64,000 bases of DNA from Aspergillus flavus (GCF_009017415.1 NC_092405.1:1488001-1552000); one strand, 5' to 3'. Positions 9,733 through 22,105 are shown, counted from the stretch's first letter. A program made the numbers and translations. Notes: generated by a model from the letters alone, not told the origin.

Positions 9733-12700
9733 TCATCCCTTGTTCCACTTGCCGAACTTCACGTAGTCATCATACAGACCCTTGAAGATCGCACGCCCGG
9801 ATACATCTAGTCCGGCATTCAATGCCCGCATGGTATCCCGCGACATCACATCCAAAACGGAGTAGAGACCCGGCAGGATGGCAGCTTTGACTTCTGGTGC
9901 CAGTGAGCCGCGCAGGGAGCTCTCCGCATACTCCATGATAAGATACTGAAGATACTGACCTGCGATACGCTTAGCTTTCTTGGTCTGGTCAGTCAGCCCT
10001 TCGTGACTCAGCCCGGTCTGGGTGGGCCTCGACACCGCGGAAACGGTCGGGTCGCAAAGTGATGTGAGGAGACGGGTAAAGTGCACGGCGTGAGCGGCCT
10101 GCAGGGGTGCCAACCAGAATGGTTGCTGAGCGGATCTCTTCTCGGCTAGCATTGACCTTGTGCGCTTCTTACTGCGAGCGAACAAACAGTTAAGAAGTCG
10201 TTGCATGGCAGGCAGAATCAGATGGAAACGACCACCGAGTTTCTGGCGGTGAATACCAAAGAGCACACCCATCAACCGACATAGTCGAATATAGATTGAT
10301 GCGGAATATTCGGGGCTAATCAGTGGACCAGCCTTTGAAGCGCACACCGCAACACATGCCAGAAGACTGTCGATATTCCACTGAGTAATGCAGCGAGTGT
10401 GGTTACGCAGAAGAATATCTAGACATTCTGTAGCGAGTGTAAAATGTTCGATAGATCTGCTACGGCGAACAGAATCTGTGATAGCGGTGCACAGGAGAGA
10501 GAGTTCTTTGGCTGTGCCGCTTTCCTTATCTTTGACAGGGGTTAGGGAGGCCACAGCTAAGCCGGAAACGAGGAGGTGATAGGCGGCATTTTCTCCATCG
10601 AATCCAAGTTCTCGGATATCTTGGATTGCTTGAGTCAGTTGGTCCACAGTCATCGACTGGAATCTGGCGGTCGTTGATCGAATGAACAGCTGCTGCTCTT
10701 CGCCATACATGTGTTGGAGCGGCAGTGTCTCGGCGCAGCTTATAACAGGCAGCGTAATACTCTTCTCCGTGCCTTTACCAGCCAAGACACGACGCCTGAT
10801 GAGCCTTCTCAGTGAAGACCCTGAGTCCACGGACTTTTCGACATAATTCTCGATCTTGGTCAAGAACTTCTCAACTTCAGTGTGATCAGTCGCCAGGTCC
10901 TCAAAGTCCTCCAATGCATCCAGGATCTTGATCAAGGTAATAGTCTCCTCTAATTTCTGCTTCTTGCATTGATCTTTGACGGACTTGACCTCCATCACGA
11001 CTAAGTCGAAAAACTTTTGGCGGCATGCAGCCAATTCTGTCTCATCAACACCAGAAAGTCGCTTACGATGGAGCCAGAGCTGAGACAGGGAGATCCTCAA
11101 GAAAAAGCAATCCATGGAGTTACGGTCAATAGACCGCAATTTGGATGCCTTTGACGAAACTTTGCGATACATTTTCTTGAATAGTCTGCGACAATCCTCT
11201 TCGGAGAGGACAAGAAGCTTAGATACGACTGCTCGATGTAAGTTTCTAAATGCTTTCATGATCTGCAGGTCAACCTCTGTCCCCTGTAAACTGACAGCTT
11301 TAGCCACTGTCCAGATGGGTTCCCAATCGCTGGTTAAAGCTGCCGTGGACTTAGGCATGTCGGCCAGCTTCGCCATCAGGGACAATAACCCTACGGTGAT
11401 TTCAGCCGTGCTACCTTCCTTTACAACAACATCCTGCAAAAGGTCTAGGAGAAGTCCCCTCTGACGGCGTGTAATAAGCGCCGTAGGAATTCTCTGAAGA
11501 CTCTCAACATAAAGTCTCCTATTCGAGGCGTCCTCTTTGACACGTTCCGATAGGACAGCAATCAGGTCTATGGCGATGGCAGGAGCATTAAGAAGATATT
11601 CGTGGCAGACCACACTCGCCCAGGCTTGTAAGAACCTTGCCTCAGATGGAGGTGTCTCAAGGGTCGAAGACGGGTGATACTGGGATGTTGCTAAGGAGAG
11701 CATATTTTGAAAGAGAGAGCGGCGGGATTCAACGTTAACCTGGCGCCAGACGTCCGGGCACCTGACAAGAGTCAAAAAGTAAGCCAGGACGAGGTACATT
11801 GAGTCGAGAGTGTCCACCCGACCATTCCAGGGAGAATTATTGGGCTGTGTTGATGTGCCGGAGCTAGATTCTATAAACTCCGCAATGTCCTTAGTGAGCG
11901 TGTTGAACTCATCAGTATAGCTCGACTTTGCAGACACGCTAATGGCAGTAACAGTAAATCGATATGCTTCGAAGCATTCCAGGGGAGCACACAGTTTCTG
12001 CATCCGGTCCTTCTGATGACGCTTGATAGACTTAGCCGCAGCTTCAACTAAGCCCATAATTGTAGCAGCAAGAGTGCTGTCAGTGTAGTGTACATTGTTC
12101 TCGAGAAGGCTGCGGGCCAGCCTCCACAACCGCCATCTCCAATGCAGCTGTTGCTTCGAGGATAAGGTTGACTTCAACGTCTCAATAATGGAAACCAGAT
12201 CGTCATATGAATCTGTAGCATTCAAATCACGGTTTCTCAAACCAGCTTCCAGGATGACAAACTGAGCATAGGCTCCGGCGGACTTGGAAAACTTGCCATC
12301 CTCGGCCCTGATCTCCGTTGCGGCTGCATGCATTTGCGCAGAAGCATATGTATGAGTAAGGGGGCTGCGCATCAAATCACCGTAAACATTGCATACATCA
12401 TCATCTTCCCAGACAGTGAAAAGGCCTAAGCTACTGTCTTGAGACCGTGCTTCTTCTACTTCAATGAGTTGTTCATACCACAACTGCATGAAAGCCGCTA
12501 AATCCCTGGCACTCATAAATGCGCGCATCAAAGGAATCAAGACGCCGTTTTTGATAGTCTCATAACTGCCACCTGTTTGAGACGCACCGCTACGCCAGTA
12601 TAGGTTAATCTTTTTAAGTAACGCATCCAGCAATTGGGTAGAGTTACTGAGTCCAGAATTTGGTAAGAATATGTCGGCCCCAAGCTCAATCAATAAGGCG

Positions 12701-14299
12701 GTTAGGCTCCACTCAACCTGCGACAGTCCGTCTCTGTGCAGGCCGGTGTAGGATGCATGAGTGAGCAAAGTATGTAAAGATAATTGCACGTTCCGGTCGA
12801 GGGCGACGCGGAAAAGCCGCTCCAAAACACCGACAAATTCCGCAAGGTAAGTAGTAGTGTTCTCAGCTTTCACGATAGAAAATGCTAGCTCGGCAATTGC
12901 AACGAACAGTGTTTCCAACCAAGGCGCATCGTGTGTTTGTCTTCGGAAGGTGTCCCTAGGAACCGATCGACAAGCGATGTCGAAGAACTCGGGCAGAAGT
13001 TCTGCCGTCTTCCATAACGTTTTCTTCTTGACAATGTCACCACTGGTGTTCTGACTGGGGAGCTCGAGTTCACAAAGAATGGGCCTGAAAGTATCGGAAA
13101 CAGGTTTCACAGCACTCCAGTCCGGTTCGCTAGCCGAATAATCTATGCCCGATCCCCCTCTGTCAAAAAAGGCGGCCCGCGCTGGAAGAACCACATGGAG
13201 GGCGATCAAGCGCTCAACTCCATGCAGGACTTGGGCCCTTTCGTCAGTGTCAAGCTGAATAGATCTCACAGAGTGCTGCAACCTCAGAGCACTTTGGAAG
13301 CAATATTTGGCAAACGATTCCTAAAAACGTTAGCGCATGACATTCCTCCGACATACGGCACGGCGCAAAACTTACATTACTCGATCCACTATCCGTGTCC
13401 ACACGACGGTTAGATCTCAAATCCCATAGATCAAGGATAGCTGGAAACACATATAGGAGGTGTTGCAAATCTGTCGTCTTCCGCGCGTTGGAAAATTGCG
13501 TAGAAGCCACAGCTGCGAGTCTGAACGACTTCCCTAACGTTACAGCAACCGTTTCAGGCTCACCCTTCAGCGCATGCTTCAGATGAGAACTGGCTACTTC
13601 ATCGATCTCAAGCGTCCGACTTGCAAGCATCACCAAGCTGTACAAGCAATCTAAGGCACGAATGAAGGACAAGAAGCACGACGTAGGCGTCTGCGGCTGT
13701 TCGTCAATGTCCATCCCGTCCTGTTCACTGTCGCCAGTCCTCTTTCTTTTCGTTCCCTTCTTATCACTTTGAGGCGATGAATCGCTCAGAGTCTTACTAG
13801 ACTCTGAGTCCGAGTGGCCCAACTCTGTCATTCCATTTTCGAGACCGGCAAATACATCATCCTCCAAGTCGGTAATCGCGTGGTCGAGGATCGCCAAAAA
13901 TTTCTGGTCCTTAAGCGTTGTCGCTAATGTCTTTGGTTGAATAAGATCAATAAGTTGTCGTAACAGGAGAAAAGACGCAGGCTCGACACGATAGTTCTTC
14001 CCCGCCCTCAACTTCTTTAATAACCATCGGAGGACCCATTCTTCCTTCGGAGCGGCGCGAGCTTGGACGTAGGTGGTTTTATTGATCTCCGGATGACTTG
14101 CACATAACGCCAGATCTAGTCCTATGATTTGAGCTGCCTCGTTGAGTTGGCTGATTGGAGAACCCGAGCCTTTTTCAAGTCGGAGAAGAGCCTCTTGAGA
14201 GGAGCGCGGACGCTGTACAGAGGACAAGATCAACAAACATACTTCATACGATAAACTCAAAATCTCAAGTAGTTAACTTACCTCCGCAAAAGAAGGCAT
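9733..14299 (-). CDS. urb2: Urb2/Npa2 family 60S ribosome biogenesis protein
   Basis: Three exons, 14299..14282, 14212..13376 and 13320..9733, encode 1480 residues, close to the usual length of fungal Urb2. The 18-base first exon encodes only MPSFAE, with donor GTAAGT; the join gives MPSFAE-RPRSSQEALLRLEK. Most of the protein is alpha-solenoid-like helical repeats. An acidic and serine-rich linker with a nuclear localisation-type patch KKGTKRKR lies at residues 157-164. The C-terminal segment, containing HFTRLLTSLCDP, GQYLQYLIMEYAESSLRG and a KFGKWNKG terminus, is the conserved Urb2/Npa2 C-terminal domain. In yeast the protein is nucleolar and acts in early pre-60S (27S pre-rRNA) assembly. 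It is divergent from MIC10 with 330 bp between start codons. Confidence 0.88.
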
Positions 14300-14629
14300 G
14301 CCGAGAAGAGTGTGTCGAACTGCCCTCCCCTATCTTTCCTCTTGTTCTTTGTCAGTGCGGAGTTAACATTGCGTCCTGATACTACCCGACCAAAGAAAAA
14401 AAAAGTAGTCAAGCCCGTGACGACAGCCCAAGCCGAGCCTAGTTTTTCCGACCGCCTTTGCCCGACAGAGCTCGAACATCACACCCGATTTCATCACCTC
14501 CTCCTTGGCTTGAATATTCCGCAAATATAACCCTTGACTGCCTCTTTGTGTCCCTCGTCACAGTCAGTTCTGCTTCAATCCACGTCAATGTCTACCTTTG
14601 GCTAATCCCTGATTTTCAGATCTATCGCA
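14300..14629. promoter_or_regulatory. bidirectional promoter URB2/MIC10
   Basis: Only 330 bases separate the start codons of the divergent URB2 and MIC10 genes, so both promoters must lie here. No TATA box or recognised regulator site stands out. Confidence 0.55.
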
Positions 14630-15139
14630 ATGGCCGACTCCAACGAATCTCAGCCGATCGTCCGGGCCACCAAGCCCGTCAGTGAGGCATTGCTCAATGA
14701 GAAGGTACTAATCGCCCGCTGAATCTTCTATATCTCTTTTTGCGGCATGCTCTTGCGTCAATGGCAAGCTCTGGTCTTTTTGCCCGCCATCTCGGCTCTT
14801 CCGGGGTTCCAATGAGCAAGAAGTATACAACCACGCAGAATTGGGGCTAATACGGACTTTTTCACAACTACAGTGGGATCGCGCCATCTCCTCCATGATC
14901 ATTCGCTCCTCCCTTGGCCTCGGTTTCGGTGTTGTTTTCTCAGTGCTCCTCTTCAAGCGGAGGGCTTGGCCCGCTTGGGTTGGTCTAGGCTTCGGTGCTG
15001 GACGTGCTTGGGAAGAGGCCGACTGTACGTTCCTACTCCCTGCTACTGCCTTGTATAGAGGTATCAACTTTGACTAACATGAGACATAGCTTCCTTCCGT
15101 CGTGGCGACTCGCCCGTTAGAGACGCCCTGCGTCGGTAG
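14630..15139 (+). CDS. mic10: MICOS complex subunit Mic10
   Basis: Three exons, 14630..14704, 14874..15024 and 15090..15139, encode 91 residues. The protein shows two short hydrophobic spans with the family's glycine motifs: GLGFG at residues 40-44 in the first and GLGFGAG at 62-68 in the second. Positive residues KRR lie in the connecting loop. This matches Mic10/Mio10/MINOS1, which forms hairpin oligomers in the inner mitochondrial membrane and bends it at cristae junctions. The N-terminus SEALLNEK-WDRAI spans the first splice join and is conserved in the family. The last exon is short and encodes the polar tail SFRRGDSPVRDALRR. The call is firm despite the small size because the motifs and three-exon continuity agree. 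Confidence 0.92.
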
Positions 15140-15789
15140 AGGGTTCAGCATTTGATTGTGTATGATACCTGTATAGCCGAGGGAATAAAGTCAGTTTAGG
15201 GCTTCATTCATGCTGTTTAGAAGAATTCCTAGGCTCTGTTTACCGTTTAGCATGCAATTCATCATTATTGTATCCCGCCATTGTTTCAGTTTCCGTCTTC
15301 GATTCGCATCACCAGGTGTATAAAATGAACTGAATAGTTACGAAGAATACGCCAGTGTAGCCTAGGTATCTTCGTTTGAGACTACGTGCAAAGGCTAGAG
15401 GTAGCTATGTGAACATGTGATGAGGCCAATATATCCGATATTACATTGTTAATTTAAGCTATTCCATGTACGGATGACACTAGATCCGTGGAACTTGTGA
15501 GATGCATCGCCTGAATATTCTCCAGAGATATAGTAAAGGCAGTCGCCAGAAGGGATCGGATGATGGCCAGAAAGCAAGAGAGGGGATGAACCGATGCATG
15601 CGTTGTCTACGCAGCCCAGAAGATTGAAAAAGAAAAAATAACTGTACACGAAGACTGGGGGCGAAAGAGATCTAATGTCCAGCATCTATTCAGGGGTATC
15701 ACGATTAACGGTCGGCCGAAGATGAAACGCGGTGTAAGATAAAGAAAGCAGAAACATCTGCGGCAAGGTATTTCGAGATGGGGAAATTT
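15140..15789. other. convergent intergenic region
   Basis: This 650-base stretch holds the 3' ends of MIC10 and the leftward copper-fist gene. Small ORFs here have no recognisable features. Confidence 0.55.
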
Positions 15790-17508
15790 TCACAGCATAG
15801 GGGATGTAGATGGCACGGTAATAGCATCCAAAGCCTGTATCCCGGACACGCCGATGCCTGGGTTGTCCGACGACGTCACGGGGGCAATAGGAGACAAACT
15901 GCTGGCCTCGGTAGTAACAGGTCCAAGAGAAAGACCATTGTGCCCGCTGTGCGTGAGACAGCCAACGCAACTACAATCATTTCCGCACTGACAACTTCCC
16001 GTCACATCAGAACAACCAGATGGCAAGCCCACTGGATATTCAAGAGTGTAATACTCCGAAGGCTCCATAAATTGTTGCTCTGAGAGGTACTCAGCTGGCG
16101 GAGACGAATATCCATTCCCAAGTATGCGTGAGGTTTGGTTTTGTTCACCATAGGAATGCATCATCAAATGCTGGGCACTATTATCGAATGCGTGACTAAA
16201 GTTCGTATATGGATAATCCAGTTGTGTAGCACTATGCTGTCTGCCATGTAAAGAGGGGGTCTGGTAACCGTTCAAATTATCCACGGTCCGGTCGTCGCCG
16301 TCAAAGGCAACCAAAAGACCCATTTCTTGAACGTGCTGTCTTGTAGTATTGTTGAAAGGATGAGAAGCACAGCCCAGGCATTGGCAATTATCACCACAGC
16401 TGCAATTATGGGTTGGATCGCTGTTGAGAGTTGCCGATGCCATATAGCCAGAATTATTAGTATCCTGTGGGAACGGTTGCGGAGCGAAAGATTGGGTGAG
16501 ACTACTGCTCGTAATGTCCTGATGGGGGAAGCCCATAGAAACAGCCTTGGGTGATGTATGTAACGTATAGTCGGACACATATGCGGGTTGCCCAGTCGAT
16601 TGTTGGTGCGACACAAACGGTTGGTAGTAGTGATTTTGTCCAGCTGCATTAAAGTCCTGCCATGAAGGAATCTGAGGTGTGGAAACAGGCGTAAATGAGG
16701 TCGCATTCAAAGATGGCGTATAGGGCGCGCTCGATCCGTCGGTCGTAAGTTCTGCGCTCTGGCCATTCTGAATGGGACTTTCAGGCTTCTTGCAACAAGT
16801 GGCTTGTGGCTTGGTTTGCACTGGTGGTTGTGATTTTTGAGAACAACAGCTTCCGCCTGGCGGTTTTGAGTCATCGCCGTTGTTGAGGGCCTGGTGAGGT
16901 ATGAAAGTGCCAGTCGCAGCGATACCCTGGTGCAGACTGTTCCCCATGGATCCAAGCCCCGGATTTTGAGGCATGAAGGGGGAAATATGGTTCGAAGTGC
17001 CGTTTCCATGCTGTTGTTTCCCAAAGTCTGGTATGGAATCTAGGGCTTTCGCAATGCTCTCCGGGGCAGTTTTGATTTGCCTCCTAGTTGATTTCTGGAT
17101 TTTACCAGGAGCGGGTGAAGCCGTAGGGGGGAGAGTAGTTGGTGTGGGTGGTGCGGACTCAGTTGAGTCCACAGGCACTTGATATACCGGTCTACAGAGA
17201 CACGTAGAGCCTTTATGGTAGTTAGCGACAGCTTGTTCTGTAAGGGAATGTGATATTCACCTTTTGGTATACGGATCATAAAGGCATAGGTCTTTTGGCA
17301 GCTACATGTCCCTTTCGGATGGGGACATTTAGCAAGTGGACGTCCGGCCTTCGGTACCTTCATCATCAATCTGTCGAAATGTTGACATTTTGAGGAACGA
17401 TGGCCACGGATACATGGTTCACTGGGTATCCGTTTAGTAACCTCGTGCCGACGACAGATAAGTTAGTACTTACCATGACCACTTGGCACCTTCTTCGTCC
17501 AAAGGCAT
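15790..17508 (-). CDS. macA: copper-fist transcription factor, Mac1/MacA type
   Basis: Three exons, 17508..17474, 17421..17261 and 17237..15790, encode 547 residues. The N-terminal copper fist begins MPLDEEGAKWSCEPC and has zinc ligands Cys12, Cys15, Cys24 and His26 plus the minor-groove motif KAGRP (36-40). Two C-terminal cysteine repeats of the form CxCxxxCxCxxCxxH lie at residues 344-358 and 481-495, as in the copper-sensing REP motifs of yeast Mac1. Two extra CC pairs occur near 196 and 213. This arrangement indicates a nuclear activator of high-affinity copper uptake genes that is switched off when copper binds the C-terminal clusters. AceA/Ace1-type factors, which turn on copper detoxification, lack these paired REP motifs. 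The gene is divergent from the metaxin-like gene. Confidence 0.88.
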
Positions 17509-18254
17509 TGTGTCAAGCAAGTCTCAAAATGACGCACTTAAGACAGTACCGATCCTCAAATATGCTTGGGGTCGGTTAAACTGTGCCTCGTGCCGTTCTG
17601 TATCGACCTCGGCGCTATCGCAGATCCACCAGTAATCGCAAGCCACAGTGCAGATCAGATTCGACATTCATCAGAAAGACGATTAAGTTTCCTCAGTTGA
17701 GTAGCCTTCCGTACAGGGATTGTACGTAGGAATAGGAACAAAGAAATCGATAGAGGTCCCGTTCAACGGGGCGGCGGACGTTCGGTAAGAACAAGAATAT
17801 ACGAACGCGATGACAACAGATAAAGGGTGTCACAGAAAGAAAGGATGAAGACTAAAGGAAGATCCAAAAATGGGAGATCCAAAAAATAATTAGTAAACAG
17901 TGGCTAGACAACAGGTCCAGGCGACTCGACAACCCCGCCAGGGTTAAAGATGCGGGGGCTGTTCGGTGACTGGACATCGGAAGAACATGCAAAATCCAAC
18001 CTGAAACGAGTCTAAGCGCGGCTCCGAGGTCTGCACTGTAGGCCTGAGGCATAAATCTGTGCCTGGGGTGCCTGAAGCTTGGCAGCGCGGCAAATCGGAG
18101 TTTATCATCAAATCGTCCGGCAATAAGCTTGTACGTAGTACGCAGAGCTGGTCCGAGTCGACTTATTCCACTTGCCTCGGCCTTTCAATTCACTGACATA
18201 TGAACTTTTTGTACACCTTCTTTTTAGTCTATCTTTCCTTGTTGTCTCTTTTCA
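17509..18254. other. divergent intergenic region
   Basis: These 746 bases separate the copper-fist gene (leftward) from the metaxin-like gene (rightward) and should hold both promoters. A 66-residue leftward ORF at 17852-18052 has no recognisable features. No obvious copper-response element was found. Confidence 0.5.
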
Positions 18255-19274
18255 ATGACTCCAGAAGGACGTGATACCGCCGGCCAGGCGCTGGGCAATG
18301 TAGGCATTTCACGCGCCAGGGATTATTTCGCCGTTCCTGCTCCGATTAAGCGCATCTTTGATCAATTCCCTCTCGTCACTTATTCTCCTAATGACCTTCC
18401 TCAACGTGGTGCTTCGAACCGGACTGGAAATCGGTTATTTGTGTTTACTGATGCGGCGGGTGCGAAAAGTCACAAACCGTCATTCAATCCGCAGTGTCTC
18501 AAATGGCAGGTATGTGAGGACAGCGCACTGCGCCTACTATATCTTATAGCCTCTGACCCGAATGGCTTTGTGCGCATAGGCATACTTAAGATTTGTCGGC
18601 ATCGAGTTTGATATTGTTCCTTCGAATAATCATGCTTCACCAACTGGTGCTCTTCCCTTCCTCCTCCCGGGCCTACCAGTCAACAACAACGCCCCGATAC
18701 CTTCCAGCAAACTACAAAAGTGGGCTATTGAACAAGTTCACTGCGAAGAAGAGCAGCAATTGAACTTGCGATTCGAGGTATATACATCATTACTGGATCA
18801 TCGGCTACGGAATGCTTGGGTATGTTGATATGCAAAAATCCCGACCGTGGTTTTACAATGACGCTTACATGCACACAGTTGTATACCTTGTATTTAGACA
18901 ATGAAAACTTCAATGCCGTAGCCCGCCGGCTCTACGTGGATCCATCTACTAGCAATTCGCTAGTACGCGCTACTTTAGCCGTTCAGCTTCAGCAGGCCGC
19001 AAGAGATGAGCTTCTGAAGACTACCCAATATATTGATGTCAGCGCACTGGAGGCAGAGGCAGACGATGCCTTTGAGGCTCTCTCTACGCTTCTAGGCAAC
19101 AATGAACATTTCTTTGAACGGTCTAGTCCAGGCTTGTTCGACGCCAGCGTCTTCGCTTATACGCATTTGATATTAGATAAGGGAATGGGATGGAAGCGCA
19201 ATAGGCTCGCAGAGCTTCTGCAGAAGCATGAAAATCTTGTGCAGCATCGGGAAAGGTTGCTAAAATATTTCTAG
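18255..19274 (+). CDS. metaxin-like SAM complex subunit (Sam35/Tom37 family)
   Basis: Three exons, 18255..18509, 18580..18819 and 18879..19274, encode 296 residues. The joins are clean: CLKWQ-AYLRFVGIEFDIVPSNNHASPTGALPFLLP and then LRNAW-LYTLYLDNENF. The N-terminal half carries the metaxin/Tom37 thioredoxin-like fold signature (a KWQAYLR segment followed by SPTGALPFLL). The C-terminal half resembles the GST-like helical domain, including HFFERSSPGLFDASVFAYTHLIL. Proteins of this type sit on the cytosolic face of the mitochondrial outer membrane in the sorting and assembly machinery for beta-barrel proteins. By length and form Sam35 is more likely than Sam37, but I cannot separate them firmly. 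Confidence 0.8.
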
Positions 19275-19380
19275 ACCTTGGATATCAAAACGATTTATTA
19301 CTGTATAATACTGCTAGCCTACATGTCTTTCAATCCTCTCAGCGAAAACTGGATCAAGCTTAAGAAAGAGTAGCACATCA

Positions 19381-20297
19381 TCACAACCGCTTTCTGAAGC
19401 AGATTCCAAACCACACCGTGACACCAATCCACTTATTCGCTCTTTTGCCCAAATCCTGTACCATCATCTCGTTTACTTTTCTCTCGCGGACGCGCTCCCC
19501 GCCCAACTCTTCAACCTCGAAGCCCGCCTTCTCAGCAGCACCCAACACATCCTCAATCGTGTGAGAATAACTAGTCGGCCGAATCTTCGTCCCAGTCACC
19601 GTATCCACAAACCCCGCCTGGCTAATTGACCCCATCTCAGAATGCATATTGGTCAGAAGAAAATACCCGCCAGGTCTCATCACCGCAGCCGCGCCCTCAA
19701 AGAACCGGTCCACAGGAATATGCTCCAAAACCAGCGTTGAAATAACACCAGCCGCGCCCAGGCTACACTCTGGCGGTGCCGGGGGCGATCGAAGCAAATC
19801 ATAAATCTCCAACGAGACCCTATTAGCAAGAGAAGGATCCAATTCCTTCTCTTTATCAATAGCCGTCCGAGCAACATCCAGCATCCCCGGCGAAGCATCC
19901 AGCCCAACGATATGGTCATCTTGAGGCGCGAACTTCAGTAGCTGGCGAGTATTCCGGCCTGTACCACAGCCTAAATCGACTAGTTTCGCCGGGCCTGGCT
20001 GTGTGTTGGCGGCTACTTTGTTCAAGAGCTGTGGCAGTAGTTGTTGCATTTCAATGGTGTCGAGAGCTTGTAGAAAGTTGCCGTCTGTGTCATAAACCTG
20101 CATTTTGGTTAGAATTTGTTTAGAAATATTTGAATTCCGCTTTTCCTTCGGAGTGAAGTATTTCACGACTTAGACTTGCTTACCTCCGCCCATCTGTTGT
20201 ATGCCTCGACCGTTTCCACATATTGTACTGGCTTCTGGGAGCTTGCTGTATCGCTAAGGGACCCCGAGGCAAGGGTTTCTTGTATAGTGCGAGCCAT
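19381..20297 (-). CDS. class I SAM-dependent methyltransferase
   Basis: Two exons, 20297..20184 and 20097..19381, encode 276 residues. The intron has donor GTAAGC and acceptor ATGCAG and joins YNRWAE to VYDTDGNFLQ. Motif I for S-adenosylmethionine binding, VDLGCGTG, is at residues 78-85, followed by GLDASPGMLDVAR (motif II) and a post-II segment with LVLEHIP and RPGGYFLLTN. This places it with UbiE/Coq5-like Methyltransf_11/25 enzymes. No substrate-specific domain is visible, so the target is unknown. Similar stand-alone methyltransferases are common in Aspergillus genomes, both in primary metabolism and in clusters. The gene converges on the metaxin-like gene, separated by 106 bases. Confidence 0.85.
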
Positions 20298-21148
20298 TGT
20301 AGTAAATTGCGGGGCCTTAAAAATGTTCTGAATAGATAACCTCTTTTCCTTGTTTTTTGCTTCTCTTTATTAATCGGCGGGTGGCACCGCCGGGATGTTT
20401 CTCAATACAAATTTTTGATTGAAGTTGTCTAGGTAATAATGGGCTTTAGATATTATATATACTGTAAAAAATGATAATTATATGGGCAACCATGCTTGCT
20501 ATTATACGAGAAGATGAGTCATATTAGTTGGTACCGAGGTTGTCGCAAATTTTTATATAATATGTTCCAGGATTGCTACTACAATATGCAACATCACCAT
20601 CGCTTTGGTCTTCCGACCTGCAAAAGGCCCGAAATTCCAATGCTACATTTTCTACGGCATGGATTTCGAGTGGTTATGGTGATATCTAATTTTCAGCTTG
20701 ATATGATCATTCAAAAGTAGTCATTGCTCTTAAAGTCCGCCCAAAAAAATATGATACATGATGCATCAAACTGACCCATAAGTCGTAGAGGAAAAAAGAA
20801 AGGAAAGGATGACATGACAGGAAAAGCAGGAAATAGAGAATTCATCCACATTCTCGATCCAGACGCCGTGCCAGACGGGGAGAGAATGGTATATCAGAGA
20901 GAGGGTCATAAAGACAGGAAAAGGGATGGAGATAGAATGGAAGGAGGGAAGGAAAGAGGGTAAAGGAGAAAAGAAGGAAAGGATAATTCAGCGCGAGGAA
21001 TTACGCAAAACACAGAGAGACCAGCCAACAATACCATTCCATGCACGCTCCATTGCTCAATGAAAAGGAAAGAAGAAAAAGGGGGAAAAGGCAAAGAAAG
21101 AATGAAAGAAAGGACAGAAAAAAAGAGAAGTCCAGGGCGCCGCTCCTG
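20298..21148. other. intergenic region with purine-rich tract
   Basis: This stretch lies between the methyltransferase start and the Cdc14 stop, both leftward. From 20298 to about 20720 it is AT-rich with no gene. From about 20790 to 21130 the plus strand is strongly purine-rich, so the Cdc14 3' UTR would be pyrimidine-rich. Confidence 0.55.
20787..21130. repeat. long polypurine-biased tract
   Basis: Most of these roughly 340 bases are A and G on the plus strand, with GGAAAGGA, GAAAGAAAGG and AAAAAGGGGGAAAAGG-type runs. It lies immediately 3' of the leftward Cdc14 gene. It is low-complexity sequence rather than a tandem repeat of one unit. Confidence 0.65.
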
Positions 21149-22105
21149 CTAGTAAACCGTTGCTCCAAAAGGCGCTGTTTCTTTTAGATCTTCAACCAGA
21201 TCTTCCACATTGTTGAGATATCTCCCGAGCAGTGCTTGCTTCTCATCCGTCGTGCGCGTATCTCTGTTTCCCCTTCCTCCATGGTGAGCTCCTGGGCCAT
21301 TGGCACTCCTTGGCCTTGGGCCCCCTAACTTGGTTGGACTGCGCTGCAATCCGATCGCTGCAGCGTTCGCCGCACTGGCGCCTGCTCCTGCAGGGATCAT
21401 CGGTGTTTCCGGCATCAGATAGAAGTAGAGGAACTCGACAAGTTTTAGTTTGACTTCGCGAGATGTTGCGCGCTGCTTGAAGAGAGATGTCACGGTGAGC
21501 AGCCCGTCGAGCTCTTCAAACGTGCGCGTGTTGGCGGGATGGTCCAAAAGAGCCGTTACAAGAGTGAGGAGAGTAGCAGACTGAATCGCGGGGCAGTTGA
21601 TCGGGTCCAGAAGATCCAATAGTATGTTCATGTAAATTTCCCGCGCGAATAGTGTCCGCGATGGCGGGTGGAGCAGAAGCGCGCCTTGTATTAAGTCAAG
21701 TGTCGAGAGTATAAGAAGGTCATTTGTACCATTGCTTCCTCGACCAAGGAGGTGTTCAAGGCAAGTTACCAAGCGCATTGCGACTGGGAGGAGCTTGTCA
21801 GTCTATCGGATATCCGGTAATATATGGAATCGGACCAAACGGCGCGTACCATTCCATTGGAACCCTTCTTGAAGCTTGAAAAATTCTCTAAATGCGGGGT
21901 CATCTTTTAGTTCGGACAGAGCCTTGGGAACAGGTTGTGGAGCTCCAAAGGATAGTAAAGACCTCCGTTTATCAGACGCCGGCTGTTTCGACTTAGATAA
22001 ACAGATTTGCGCGAGAAGACCTTCAACCTGGCGCAACCCTTTGCGAACTTTGCTTGGTTCGTACGAAGAAAGGTAGTCGAACGAATGCGCCAACAAAGTC
22101 TCCAT
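21149..22105 (-). CDS. cdc14: Cdc14, septation initiation network component
   Basis: Two exons, 22105..21850 and 21783..21149, encode 296 residues. The join reads EGFQWNG-VAMRLVTCLEHLLGRG. The sequence matches the Pfam family 'cell division control protein 14, SIN component': an N-terminal METLLAHSFDYLSSYEPSKVRKGLRQ helix, a central LxxxLDLLDPINCPAIQSATLLTLVTALLDHP segment, and a C-terminal conserved GRYLNNVEDLVEDLKE tail. In fission yeast this protein is the regulatory partner of the Sid1 kinase at the spindle pole body and is needed for septum formation. It is unrelated to the Cdc14 phosphatase of budding yeast. A low-complexity Ala/Gly/Arg stretch lies at about residues 215-255. Confidence 0.88.

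Noticed and set aside
21149..22105. Reading cdc14 as the Cdc14 protein phosphatase
   Set aside because: There is no HCxxGxxR phosphatase motif. The sequence is the unrelated SIN-component family that shares the name.
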